Positions 1 through 6,595 of a stretch of 12,120 nt of DNA are shown here, piece after piece. The position numbers were made by a program, and so were the translations under genes. The DNA lies in assembly GCA_007125435.1 (NCBI GenBank), contig SLDF01000354.1:1-12120 (forward strand). The letters are read 5' to 3'. The notes below the pieces were generated by a model, which searched no databases, was not told where the DNA came from, and saw nothing but the letters and a program-made list of their open reading frames with translations. The DNA comes from Saprospiraceae bacterium. GTDB lineage: Bacteria; Bacteroidota; Bacteroidia; Chitinophagales; Saprospiraceae. The stretch's first letter is position 1, and every line of letters begins with the position of its first letter.

Positions 1-250
1 ATGGGCAGTCATTATGTATCTGGTGGCTTCCTCCGGTCGCCCCCACCTACATATTCCTGCTGTCCATTCGCCAGTCACTCATATCGCTTCTATCCCTCAC
101 GCAAGAATCAGTTGCCAGTTGTCGGTTGCTTGAAGGTGCTTGTTTTCTTCCAAGTTTTATTGGAGATGCGGCTGTGTTGCTGAGGTGATTTTTGACAAGA
201 TAAGTCTAAGCTGATACGAAAGTAAGCACGGAAGTACTTGATAAGGACTA
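1..250. other. Gene-free left edge with a GC-rich patch
   Basis: I see no convincing gene here. A 60-codon open frame reads through positions 1-183 on the plus strand, but its product is rich in S, P and C, has no recognisable domain, and runs off the window edge, so I do not call it. Roughly 20-105 is more GC-rich than the surroundings and contains an inverted pair GGTGG (22-26) and CCACC (46-50). On the minus strand it includes GCGTGAGGG (102-94) and ATGAGTGACTGGCGAA (82-67), which partly match a segment near 11924-11964. No clear terminator for the lipoprotein gene ending at 251 is visible. Confidence 0.4.
109..129. repeat. Short tandem repeat, three 7-bp units
   Basis: Three consecutive heptamers read CAGTTGC, CAGTTGT and CGGTTGC. 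Each differs from a neighbour by one or two bases. The array is intergenic and lies next to the GC-rich patch. It is too short to assign a role. Confidence 0.55.
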
Positions 251-811
251 TTAAATGACCATTTGATTTAAAGTTTCTAATGCCTGTGAATACGACTCGT
301 CTTCTAGCCTTTTGCTTCTAAACTCTGGCGAGGCCGATTCTAAATGTTGCTCATTTAACCGTAGAAAGCCGGTTGCAAATTCACTTTTTTCTTCTTCAGA
401 AAGGTCATTGCTCGAGGCGATGAACTGGGCTATTGAGTGTAAACTTGGGGTGCGTTCTAGCTCTAGTAATTCGATTAAAAAGCTTTTTTGCTGATCGACA
501 GAAATATCTTCAAAACCTTTATATTCAACCAGCGAGGTCTTGAAGTGTAGTAAATTATCGTAATACGCTTCATCTTGAAAACGACTAATGTTGTCATTGA
601 AGAAAACGTACATGTCATCCCAGGTTTTTTCATGAAGTAATATCTGTTGATGAATAGGATTGTCCAAAGGTATGACTTCAGCAGGTCGAGGTTGACTTTC
701 ATGTAATTTGAGATCCATTAATTCTTCTTGTGACAATTCCTGAGGTTTATCATCGGCGCAAGAAGCGAAAACAAATGGTAGAGCAATTAAAAATAAAATG
801 AGGTTCTTCAT
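251..811 (-). CDS. Putative surface-exposed lipoprotein, unknown function
   Basis: The 186-residue product has a short hydrophobic signal peptide (residues 3-17) ending in FAS-Cys18, a lipobox for signal peptidase II. The residues after the cysteine (ADDKPQE) are acidic, resembling the Bacteroidota lipoprotein export signal, so outer-membrane and possibly surface location is inferred. The mature part looks almost wholly alpha-helical, is rich in E, L, S and Q, and has no catalytic motif or family that I recognise. The first ATG is used because it starts the signal peptide directly. It is preceded by an A-rich tract, not a Shine-Dalgarno sequence, as is common in the phylum. It stands alone: the next gene on this strand ends over 860 bp upstream. 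I am confident that it is a lipoprotein gene, but not of its function. Confidence 0.8.
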   Translation of the reverse strand: MKNLILFLIALPFVFASCADDKPQELSQEELMDLKLHESQPRPAEVIPLDNPIHQQILLHEKTWDDMYVFFNDNISRFQDEAYYDNLLHFKTSLVEYKGFEDISVDQQKSFLIELLELERTPSLHSIAQFIASSNDLSEEEKSEFATGFLRLNEQHLESASPEFRSKRLEDESYSQALETLNQMVI

Positions 812-1439
812 GGCTTTTGTTTTTACTATATTAATAATTATTGGTGACTTTACAGAAAAATATCCTAAACATCTTACTCAGGTTTTAACGCCCGTATTAC
901 ATCTTCAGCTCCCTTTACTTAGATCTTAATAATGACATATACCCAGCCAACTGGATAAAGTATACTAAAAATATCAATTAGAGCCTAACGTCGTGTATAT
1001 GACTATTCCATTCTCTTGATGCAACTCTGCCACATGCCGCAATAGCAAAAAGAACATTGGACAAGTACAAAATAGAACACTTAAACATCCATTTTCTCTG
1101 AGCTAAATATTCTATTTTTAACAAGGCAACTGTTGTGCAATATTAAAAATAAACAAAATAATTGAAACAAAAAAGTATCTATACAACTTTATTTATCACA
1201 TGTGCTTATCTAGAAAAAACCTTGAAGCCTCAAACAGATGGTTTACAAGTATCGTCCCATTCTAACCTTGAATATGTGGAGGCACTTATAATTCCTTAAA
1301 GGCAATGGCGAAAAAGTACAAAAACAACTATCAAATAAATATAAGTCGACGATATTCTTGGCATCTATGTAGGCTCTAAGATTTTTCAGTTCATGCATGG
1401 TGTTGTGGTTTGCTCCAATATGTTGTTTTTCCTACAGTC
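812..1439. other. Long AT-rich gene-poor spacer
   Basis: About 630 bp of AT-rich sequence between the lipoprotein gene and repeat R1. Frames on both strands are broken by frequent stops. A 24-codon plus-strand frame at 1305-1379 (MAKKYKNN...) has no support. A short minus-strand reading near 1055-978 (LFAIAACGRVASREW...) resembles the end of a decayed gene but is too short to name. GCCTAAC at 983-989 fits the core of an integron attC end, but no partner GTTRRRY was found at the right distance. The spacer may be degraded gene or cassette DNA; this is inference only. Confidence 0.35.
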
Positions 1440-1577
1440 TTGCATCAGCGATGTGAAAGGGTGGCGGAGCGAATGCGAAGCCAGACTCGATGTAGCCTTA
1501 GCGAAATCGAGGCCGACCGTTCAGGGAGCCCTGAAACGTAGCGACCCGAAGGGTGATGCCCAAGGCGACAAAGCGAA
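1440..1577 (+). repeat. Interspersed intergenic repeat, copy R1
   Basis: First of three copies of a GC-rich element lying between genes. It begins TTGCATCAGCGATG and ends GGGTGATGCCCAA. The first 27 bp (1440-1466) are identical to copy R2 (6274-6300), and 1509-1549 matches 6339-6379 with one mismatch. GAGCGAATGCGA matches GAGCGTATGCGA in R3. Visible hairpins are GCATC-AGC-GATGT at the start (one G-T pair), the perfect palindrome TTCAGGG-AG-CCCTGAA at 1520-1535, and ACCC-GAA-GGGT near the end. The outer ends GCATCA and TGATGC form a 6-bp inverted pair. Open frames across it on both strands are judged accidental. It resembles a REP/BIME-type element or a structured RNA. Confidence 0.85.
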
Positions 1578-1677
1578 TTACTCTCAATTGCATATTGTAC
1601 AAACATGAATAGTGCTGAGACATGCATCCTTTCTTAGGCCATGGTGCTTGAGAAAATACTTAGCCGTCTGAGTATCT

Positions 1678-2136
1678 TTAACCTTCATCACCATCCACTA
1701 CTTTGGTCAGTAGCTCAGGGTGATTGAGAATGACCCTCTCGAATGTTTCTTTATTGTGTATAAAATACTGACGCTTACCAAAAATGCCGGGTTCGCCGAG
1801 GGTGATGCGGCCTAGTCTGGCAAAAGGAAAGGATGAAGACTTGATCTCATCTACATTGTGAAAAGGATAGCGAGCTGTCTTAAAATAATCTGTAACGTAC
1901 ATAAAGTGTTCGTCAATCTCCACACGCTTCAGTCGCCATATGGTGAAGTAGATGGCAGCCAGACCTGAGACATAAAAAGCAAGCACTCCGACCTTGAAGC
2001 CAAATGAATGCAGGTAGACAGGGCCGGCATAGTCCGCAAACAAAAAAGCCAATGCTAATGCACCGAAAAATATCGACCAAAATGTAGGAAAAAAAACCTT
2101 TAACAATAGTGTACTATTACTGGACAAACGCTGCAT
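1678..2136 (-). CDS. Two-helix membrane protein with PH-like domain
   Basis: The 152-residue product has two hydrophobic segments (about 13-34 and 46-68) separated by a short loop, followed by a soluble domain (about 70-142). That domain begins LKRVEIDEHFMYVTDYFKTARYPFHNVDEI. This arrangement, two helices followed by a small beta-rich domain with alternating hydrophobic strands and a terminal helix (KETFERVILNHPELL), matches bacterial membrane proteins with a PH-like domain (YdbT/YcxB-like architecture). The assignment is by shape, not by an invariant motif. It starts 5 bp after the tatC stop, so it is very likely translated from the same message and is the last gene of the unit. No specific link to Tat transport is known to me. 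A short unrelated membrane protein remains possible. Confidence 0.75.
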   Translation of the reverse strand: MQRLSSNSTLLLKVFFPTFWSIFFGALALAFLFADYAGPVYLHSFGFKVGVLAFYVSGLAAIYFTIWRLKRVEIDEHFMYVTDYFKTARYPFHNVDEIKSSSFPFARLGRITLGEPGIFGKRQYFIHNKETFERVILNHPELLTKVVDGDEG

Positions 2137-2141
2137 ATCAT

Positions 2142-2969
2142 CTAATTCTTTAGTGCTTTTTGCTGAGATCGCTGCACCCTTACGGATACCATGATCCCAA
2201 ACTCATATAATATGTAGAGAGGTAATGAAACTAAAAACATGGTAATGACATCAGCCGGAGTAATGATGGCAGCCACCGCCATAGTCAATACGAATGCCAG
2301 CTTCCTATACTGTCGGAGTCCGTCAGGTGTCAATAATCCTATCTTAGAAAAGAAATAAACCACGACCGGCAACTCAAATACAAGCCCTATGGGTATTGTA
2401 AACATGACCATGTACATCATATAACTATTCAGCGTCGGTGTGGCCATGATACCACTGACATCATATCCTGCCAAAAATGAAATGGAAAACGGCGACAATA
2501 CATAATACCCAAACAACACGCCTATGATGAATAGTAGAGAGCAAATTAGTACAATGCCCCTCGCCGACTTCTGCTCTTTCTCATAAAGTGCCGGCTTGAC
2601 AAACCGCCATATCTCCCAAAATACATATGGAAAGGCTACAATAAAACCTATGACCAATGAAGATTTAAAATGTACTAAGAACTTTTCGGCAAGGTCACGC
2701 GTAATGATCTGAAACTCCGGCGGCGAAAAGCAAAGGAAGTCAGCTATGGCGCAGACGACTCTGTATGTAATAAAGTCGGGGTGCCGGGGCCCAAAAATCA
2801 CAACATCAAACACAAAATCCTTGGCTAAGAATACGACTATGGCGCAAACAAAAATGGCAATCACAGACCTGACCAGATGCCACCGAAGTGCCTCCAGGTG
2901 ATCAAGAAACCCCATTTCCTGATCTTTCTTTTCTTCTAATTTATCAACATCAATTTGGTCTAATGGCAT
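2142..2969 (-). CDS. tatC: Sec-independent (Tat) protein translocase subunit TatC
   Basis: TatC is the inner-membrane receptor of the twin-arginine pathway. It binds RR signal peptides and, with TatA-type proteins, moves folded proteins to the periplasm. At 275 residues it is slightly longer than E. coli TatC (258), mainly through an acidic, charged N-terminal extension. Diagnostic features are the cytoplasmic N-terminal motif FLDHLEALRWHL (21-32), FVKPALYEKE (123-132, with E132 at the position of E. coli Glu103), FELPVV (198-203, with E199 matching Glu170), and the C-terminal ITPADVIT followed by LPLYILYEFGI. Six hydrophobic segments are visible. No tatA/B gene lies in the window, so the partner must be elsewhere. 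The gene lies 61 bp after the kinase gene, and a TAnnTTTG box just upstream could give it its own promoter. Confidence 0.96.
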   Translation of the reverse strand: MPLDQIDVDKLEEKKDQEMGFLDHLEALRWHLVRSVIAIFVCAIVVFLAKDFVFDVVIFGPRHPDFITYRVVCAIADFLCFSPPEFQIITRDLAEKFLVHFKSSLVIGFIVAFPYVFWEIWRFVKPALYEKEQKSARGIVLICSLLFIIGVLFGYYVLSPFSISFLAGYDVSGIMATPTLNSYMMYMVMFTIPIGLVFELPVVVYFFSKIGLLTPDGLRQYRKLAFVLTMAVAAIITPADVITMFLVSLPLYILYEFGIMVSVRVQRSQQKALKN

Positions 2970-2990
2970 CGTACTTTTGTATTGACGTCA

Positions 2991-2998
2991 CAAATGTA
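2991..2998 (-). promoter_or_regulatory. Candidate -7 box upstream of tatC
   Basis: On the minus strand TACATTTG fits the Bacteroidota -7 consensus TAnnTTTG and ends 21 bp before the tatC ATG. I see no good TTG -33 element at the usual distance, so tatC may still depend on readthrough from the kinase gene. Confidence 0.35.
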
Positions 2999-3030
2999 CG
3001 AAATAGGTTTTATCATGTAATTGTTTACGA

Positions 3031-3924
3031 TTATATCTGTGAGGATGTAAGAGATATGAGCTTTCCCCGACCATTATATACTTTATCAGGGTCGAATAGT
3101 AGAAAGTAGCCTCCGCCACCTGCCCCACAAAGCTTAACTGATAGGTGCTCAGCGTGAAGCGTGGCCTTCCAAATAGGCCTTATGGACTCTGGCATCCACT
3201 CTTGCATCCATGTCCACTGTAATAAGGAGATCTCAGATATAGCTTTCGACATGGCTTCCCGATCATTATTTTCCCATGCTGTGATAGCCCTGTTCTGGGC
3301 TTTGAGTAATTCAAGCATTGCAGACTTGAAGGTGGCATCTTCGCATTTGTTCATGTATAGATTTACCCACTCCGACGTTTTGCGCTTTTTTTGACTGTCC
3401 AAAAGGTAAAATCCATTGAGTTGTTGATTAGCATTTTCATCAAGCATGGACAAGCTGCCATCAGTGCACACCTTGAACCCTCGGTTATAATAACTGACTA
3501 ATGGGTCCAAGCCCGAGCTGCTATCATGAAAAAAAGACTCCATGGTCGCCAAAATCTCTCTTGTCTCTTCAACTGAGTACCGATCTACATCATGTCCGTA
3601 TCGGTGAAGTGCAGCCGCACAAAGAGCGCCTGAGCTGCCCATGCCATAGCCCATAGGTATGCTTGAACTGAATAAAAGACCTTCTGACAGATCCTCTTCA
3701 AATGCGTCAAAATTGAATGCGGTAAACTTACGAGGAGTTTCTCTTAGGTATTGTATCCACTGCTGAAGCATGTGGGAGCCCGGACTTGTCTCATGGCCTA
3801 CTTCCCAGTGTCCTGACAGTTGACGACCTGAGGTTGGCAGTGCTATAGCCTCTGATCCATGAAGGACGGTATACTCGCCAAACAGCATGACTTTAGCTGG
3901 AAATGATTTGTGCTTTGATGTCAT
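3031..3924 (-). CDS. GHMP kinase, mevalonate-kinase-like
   Basis: The 297-residue cytoplasmic enzyme has all three GHMP kinase motifs: PAKVMLFGEYTVLHG (9-23), the phosphate-binding loop IPMGYGMGSSGA (89-100), and KLCGAGGGGYFLL near 264-276. The segment SSGLDPLVSYY (136-146) places Asp140 where mevalonate kinases carry the catalytic aspartate, and E129 is a candidate magnesium ligand. In Bacteroidota that make isoprenoids from mevalonate, proteins of this kind are annotated as mevalonate kinase (ATP + mevalonate to 5-phosphomevalonate). Phosphomevalonate kinase or another GHMP sugar/acid kinase cannot be excluded. No other mevalonate-pathway gene is visible here. It lies 11 bp downstream of the LamG gene and 61 bp upstream of tatC, implying co-transcription. 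The ATG is well placed, only 8 residues before motif 1. Confidence 0.88.
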   Translation of the reverse strand: MTSKHKSFPAKVMLFGEYTVLHGSEAIALPTSGRQLSGHWEVGHETSPGSHMLQQWIQYLRETPRKFTAFNFDAFEEDLSEGLLFSSSIPMGYGMGSSGALCAAALHRYGHDVDRYSVEETREILATMESFFHDSSSGLDPLVSYYNRGFKVCTDGSLSMLDENANQQLNGFYLLDSQKKRKTSEWVNLYMNKCEDATFKSAMLELLKAQNRAITAWENNDREAMSKAISEISLLQWTWMQEWMPESIRPIWKATLHAEHLSVKLCGAGGGGYFLLFDPDKVYNGRGKLISLTSSQI

Positions 3925-3935
3925 CTATTCACTTG

Positions 3936-5192
3936 CTATCTCATTAAGTGAAAGCTGTCAGTCTTGACAATGGTCTCGCCATCACAAACATATTTTATCA
4001 TGTACAGGTAAGCCCCTGGTGGCATGCGTTCTCCTCTGAAGCTGCCGTCCCATTCTTCTAAAGGGTCATTAGTAGAAAACATCTTATTCCCGTTCCTGTC
4101 GAATATTTCAAAAGATACAAGCTCATCCAGTGTGAAGGGGTTACTGATCCCATAGGCATCATTGAGTCCATCATCATTAGGTGTAAAAATATTGGGCATT
4201 GGAAGCTCAGTACAGTCTAGGGTCGTAGGGTCTATTACTGTTATTAAAATGCTATCTCTAGCTGTACAAATGCCATAGTTTATAGCCAATGCGTATTCTC
4301 TGGTCTGCTGGGGTGTGATGATAGGATCAGAGACCGATGGATCATCGATATCTGTGGTGGGTGTCCATTGTATATTATTGCTGCAATTTGGACCATCCAG
4401 TATTTGTACCTCCTGTCCCAGGAATATTGTAGTATCTCTATTGATGATTTTATCCTGGTTGCGGAACAACTGGTTGACCTCGTTTTGGGACAAATCTCGG
4501 CTGTAGAACCTTAAATCACTGATCAGCCCATTAAGAGGCACTGCTGTTGTACCTACACATGGTCCGGTACCAACTTCAAATGGCCTTTCATTGGTCAGCT
4601 GTATGACCGATCCTGAGCGTTCTTGAATGACCTCTTCTCCATTGACAAATAGCCTCACTGTCGTACCTATTCTAGATATGACAAGGTGCTGCCAACAACG
4701 ATCGTCGGGCAGGCGATGTGATGCCCTTATGCGGTTCGTTGCATTTTCTTCAAACTCTATCGTGATTTCATTAAAGTTTGCATTGTAGTAAACTGCAAAT
4801 CCGCGATCAACAAGACAGGATTCCCGCTTGCTGAATAATACCATATTGCCATTTGAAGCCAGAGGTCTGAAATACAGTGATATCGAAAAGCTCGCCCTTG
4901 TAAATAAGGCATTTATATTGGAAGCAGAGTCCACAACGATAAACTGGTCAGACCCATCAAACTCTAAAGCATCTGTCACAATGCCACAGTCACACATTGG
5001 GGGCATACCCACGATGAATGATTCGTTATTCCCTGTCTGATCAGCCACCTCACAGTTTGCAAAGTTGAAGTTGGCGATAAGTCCACTGGTAACCTGTGCT
5101 TGCAGCGTATATGAAAAGCTCCACAATGCAGTGGCTATTAGCGATAATCTCATAAATAGGTATAGTCGATTCATAGAGAAAAAACGAGACAT
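3936..5192 (-). CDS. Secreted LamG-domain protein with type IX (type B) sorting domain
   Basis: The 418-residue product has a Sec signal peptide ending LQA-Q near residue 32. A LamG/concanavalin-like jelly roll follows (about 73-245; LEFDGSDQFIVVD, WQHLVISRIGTTVRLFVNGEEV). Next is an Ig/PKD-like stretch (about 255-320; IQWTPTTDIDDPS...CTARDSILITV). It ends with a gliding-motility-associated type B C-terminal domain (332-418; MPNIFTPNDDGLNDAYGI, FEIFDRNGNKMF, WDGSFRG, PPGAYLYMIKY). The architecture indicates export through the Sec and type IX systems to the cell surface or medium, perhaps binding glycans. No catalytic domain is seen. The ATG at 5192 is the longest start; a second ATG at 5174 gives MNRLYLFMRL and an equally good signal peptide. 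It sits between the antiporter and the kinase in one strand train, with no obvious functional tie. Confidence 0.92.
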   Translation of the reverse strand: MSRFFSMNRLYLFMRLSLIATALWSFSYTLQAQVTSGLIANFNFANCEVADQTGNNESFIVGMPPMCDCGIVTDALEFDGSDQFIVVDSASNINALFTRASFSISLYFRPLASNGNMVLFSKRESCLVDRGFAVYYNANFNEITIEFEENATNRIRASHRLPDDRCWQHLVISRIGTTVRLFVNGEEVIQERSGSVIQLTNERPFEVGTGPCVGTTAVPLNGLISDLRFYSRDLSQNEVNQLFRNQDKIINRDTTIFLGQEVQILDGPNCSNNIQWTPTTDIDDPSVSDPIITPQQTREYALAINYGICTARDSILITVIDPTTLDCTELPMPNIFTPNDDGLNDAYGISNPFTLDELVSFEIFDRNGNKMFSTNDPLEEWDGSFRGERMPPGAYLYMIKYVCDGETIVKTDSFHLMR

Positions 5193-5243
5193 ATAGTTTA
5201 TTATTTTATACGGTATTGATCCAACGCAAATGCAATTACATTT

Positions 5244-6164
5244 CTACATGAACACCTGTACTATGAAGTATACATACATCAGCAGCAACATCCAGCCTTC
5301 CCATGAAGATATCTTCCTGGTAATGCACATAAACGCAAAAAGCAGAGTTAATATCATCATAAACGGAAGTGTAAAATCATGAATGGTCTCCGGTATAACC
5401 ATCTTACCAAAGAGCCTTGGAACACCAAGGACCAAAAATGAATTAAATATATTAGAACCCAGTACATTGCCTACTGCTATACCTGTTTTACCTTTTCTTA
5501 CAGCTTGTAAACTCACAACCAACTCAGGAAGCGAGGTACCAAAGGCAATAAGCGTAAGACCGATAGATTTCATAGGCATGCCAACTTGAACAGCAAAGGC
5601 AGTTGCAAACTTTATGGTAAACTGCGCACCAAAATATACGAGTACGGCCCCGACGATCAAAATAAGATAATCATACCAGACTACAATCGGACGTTTGCCT
5701 TTAGTCAACAACCTGTCTGCCGATACAGAATATGCTATAAATATTAAAATACCAACAAGACTTATGATGGCTTCAAAAAGACTGACATTATTATCGTGAA
5801 GAATCAACCATAAAAGGGCCGCCGATGCCAAAAGTTTGGGCATATCAATATGCATGATATCATTATCAATATTTACATTTTTGGCTACTACGGCCATGAC
5901 ACCAATGACCAGTGCGATATTGGCAACATTTGATCCTATGATATTACCAATGATGATTTCGGAAGAATCTGCATAAATAGCAGCGATGGATGTAGCCAAC
6001 TCCGGTAAGGATGTCCCAAACGATACTATGGTGACACCAATAATGAATGGTGCAATACCAAAAGAAAGGCCTATTCGCTCTGCTGCATCAATAAACCAAT
6101 CAGCGGCTTTCAAAAGGACAGCCAAACTGATAATAAACAGAATAAGATTAATTGCTATATCCAA
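5244..6164 (-). CDS. Calcium/sodium antiporter, CaCA family (YrbG-like)
   Basis: This 306-residue inner-membrane exchanger probably moves calcium or another cation against sodium or protons. The two inverted alpha repeats are intact. Alpha-1 has GTSLPELATS (50-59) and GNIIGSN (73-79); alpha-2 has GTSLPELVVS (209-218) and GNVLGSN (232-238). The paired glutamates E55 and E214 are the expected ion ligands. About ten hydrophobic helices span the protein. The chosen start is TTG at 6164-6162: an in-frame stop lies just 12 nt upstream, and the first internal ATG would remove the alpha-1 motif. An AGGAGG sits at 6191-6186, 21 nt before the TTG, which is too far for a standard Shine-Dalgarno. A well-formed promoter lies immediately upstream. 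Substrate and direction cannot be read from the sequence. Confidence 0.93.
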   Translation of the reverse strand: MDIAINLILFIISLAVLLKAADWFIDAAERIGLSFGIAPFIIGVTIVSFGTSLPELATSIAAIYADSSEIIIGNIIGSNVANIALVIGVMAVVAKNVNIDNDIMHIDMPKLLASAALLWLILHDNNVSLFEAIISLVGILIFIAYSVSADRLLTKGKRPIVVWYDYLILIVGAVLVYFGAQFTIKFATAFAVQVGMPMKSIGLTLIAFGTSLPELVVSLQAVRKGKTGIAVGNVLGSNIFNSFLVLGVPRLFGKMVIPETIHDFTLPFMMILTLLFAFMCITRKISSWEGWMLLLMYVYFIVQVFM

Positions 6165-6200
6165 TGTTAAGACTTCTTATTATAACCTCCTATAGACCCG

Positions 6201-6229
6201 CAAAAGTAAAGATAATTTCTAAAGTTCAA
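6201..6229 (-). promoter_or_regulatory. Predicted promoter of the antiporter gene
   Basis: On the minus strand TTG (6229-6227) is followed after 18 bp by TACTTTTG (6208-6201). This matches the Bacteroidota TTG / TAnnTTTG promoter with a normal spacer. Transcription would begin roughly 30 nt before the TTG start codon and would include the AGGAGG at 6191-6186. It also faces away from the atpD promoter, as expected for a divergent region. Confidence 0.6.
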
Positions 6230-6273
6230 TAAGTATTGTAGGTACACTTGAAAATGTCACTTCTACTGAAGAT

Positions 6274-6420
6274 TTGCATCAGCGATGTGAAAGGGTGGCG
6301 ACGCCAGGAGCCAGACTCTGCGTAATGGTAATGGAGCAGAGGCCGACCGTTCAGGGAGCCCTGCAACGTAGCGACCCGACGACGACAGGAGGAGGGTGAT
6401 GACCAAAGCAACAAAACGAA
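6274..6420 (+). repeat. Interspersed intergenic repeat, copy R2
   Basis: Second copy of the R element, same orientation as R1, placed between the divergent antiporter and atpD promoters. It shares the 27-bp start with R1, GCCAGACTC (6310-6318), and the central block 6339-6379. At its 3' end it follows R3 instead: CCCGACGACGACAGGAGGAGGGTGATG differs from R3 by one base, whereas R1 has a short GAA in the same place. The end hairpin is ACCC...GGGT with a 16-nt loop. An AGGAGG at 6387-6392 precedes an ATG at 6399 by 6 nt, followed by a nine-codon frame. The open frames across it on the minus strand are rich in R, S and L and look accidental. Confidence 0.85.
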
Positions 6421-6496
6421 ACATATAGAACTTGTGGTATCGTTTATAGTGCATCACGTTTGAAAACAAAACGCTAAAACATAGCCGGGGGTGAAA

Positions 6497-6520
6497 AAAA
6501 CAGCTAATAATGGCTGTTTT
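6497..6520. terminator. Hairpin with T-rich flanks upstream of atpD
   Basis: AAAACAGC (6497-6504) and GCTGTTTT (6513-6520) form an 8-bp stem around an 8-nt loop. On the plus strand it is followed by CTTTTCTTT, and on the minus strand the stem runs into seven T, so it could end transcripts from either side. It lies 25 bp before the atpD -7 box, so it may shield atpD from transcription through R2 or close an R2-derived RNA. The GC content of the stem is low, so strength is uncertain. Confidence 0.45.
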
Positions 6521-6544
6521 CTTTTCTTTAGTAATTAATAAATA

Positions 6545-6552
6545 TATCTTTG
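6545..6552 (+). promoter_or_regulatory. Candidate -7 box of the atpD-atpC promoter
   Basis: TATCTTTG matches TAnnTTTG and ends 43 bp before the atpD ATG, implying a leader of about 35-40 nt. I found no clear TTG -33 element; the region 20-30 bp upstream is T-rich (TTTTCTTTTCTTTAG). The leader has no strong Shine-Dalgarno, only an A/T-rich approach to the ATG. Confidence 0.45.
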
Positions 6553-6595
6553 CAGCGATTTTTGAAAACGTATTAATTTACATACAAATATACAC

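Noticed and set aside
1..183. Partial gene at the left edge
   Set aside because: No domain, odd composition, overlaps a GC-rich inverted repeat and a tandem heptamer array, and lacks any start signal.
983..989. Integron attC site at GCCTAAC
   Set aside because: Only one half-site is present; no complementary GTTRRRY within the expected 50-150 bp and no integrase gene.
1393..1627. Open frames of 60-71 codons on both strands over R1
   Set aside because: They overlap the repeat body, the frame is not kept in R2 or R3 because of length changes at the 3' end, and the products are low-complexity with R, S and L and no domain.
2972..2979. Plus-strand TACTTTTG promoter box in the tatC upstream region
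   Set aside because: No plus-strand gene follows; a single 8-mer of low complexity in AT-rich DNA is expected by chance.
6226..6469. Two minus-strand open frames over R2, one with a hydrophobic patch
   Set aside because: The reading frame is not shared with R1 after the short indel near GGGTGATG, and the apparent similarity comes from identical repeat DNA.
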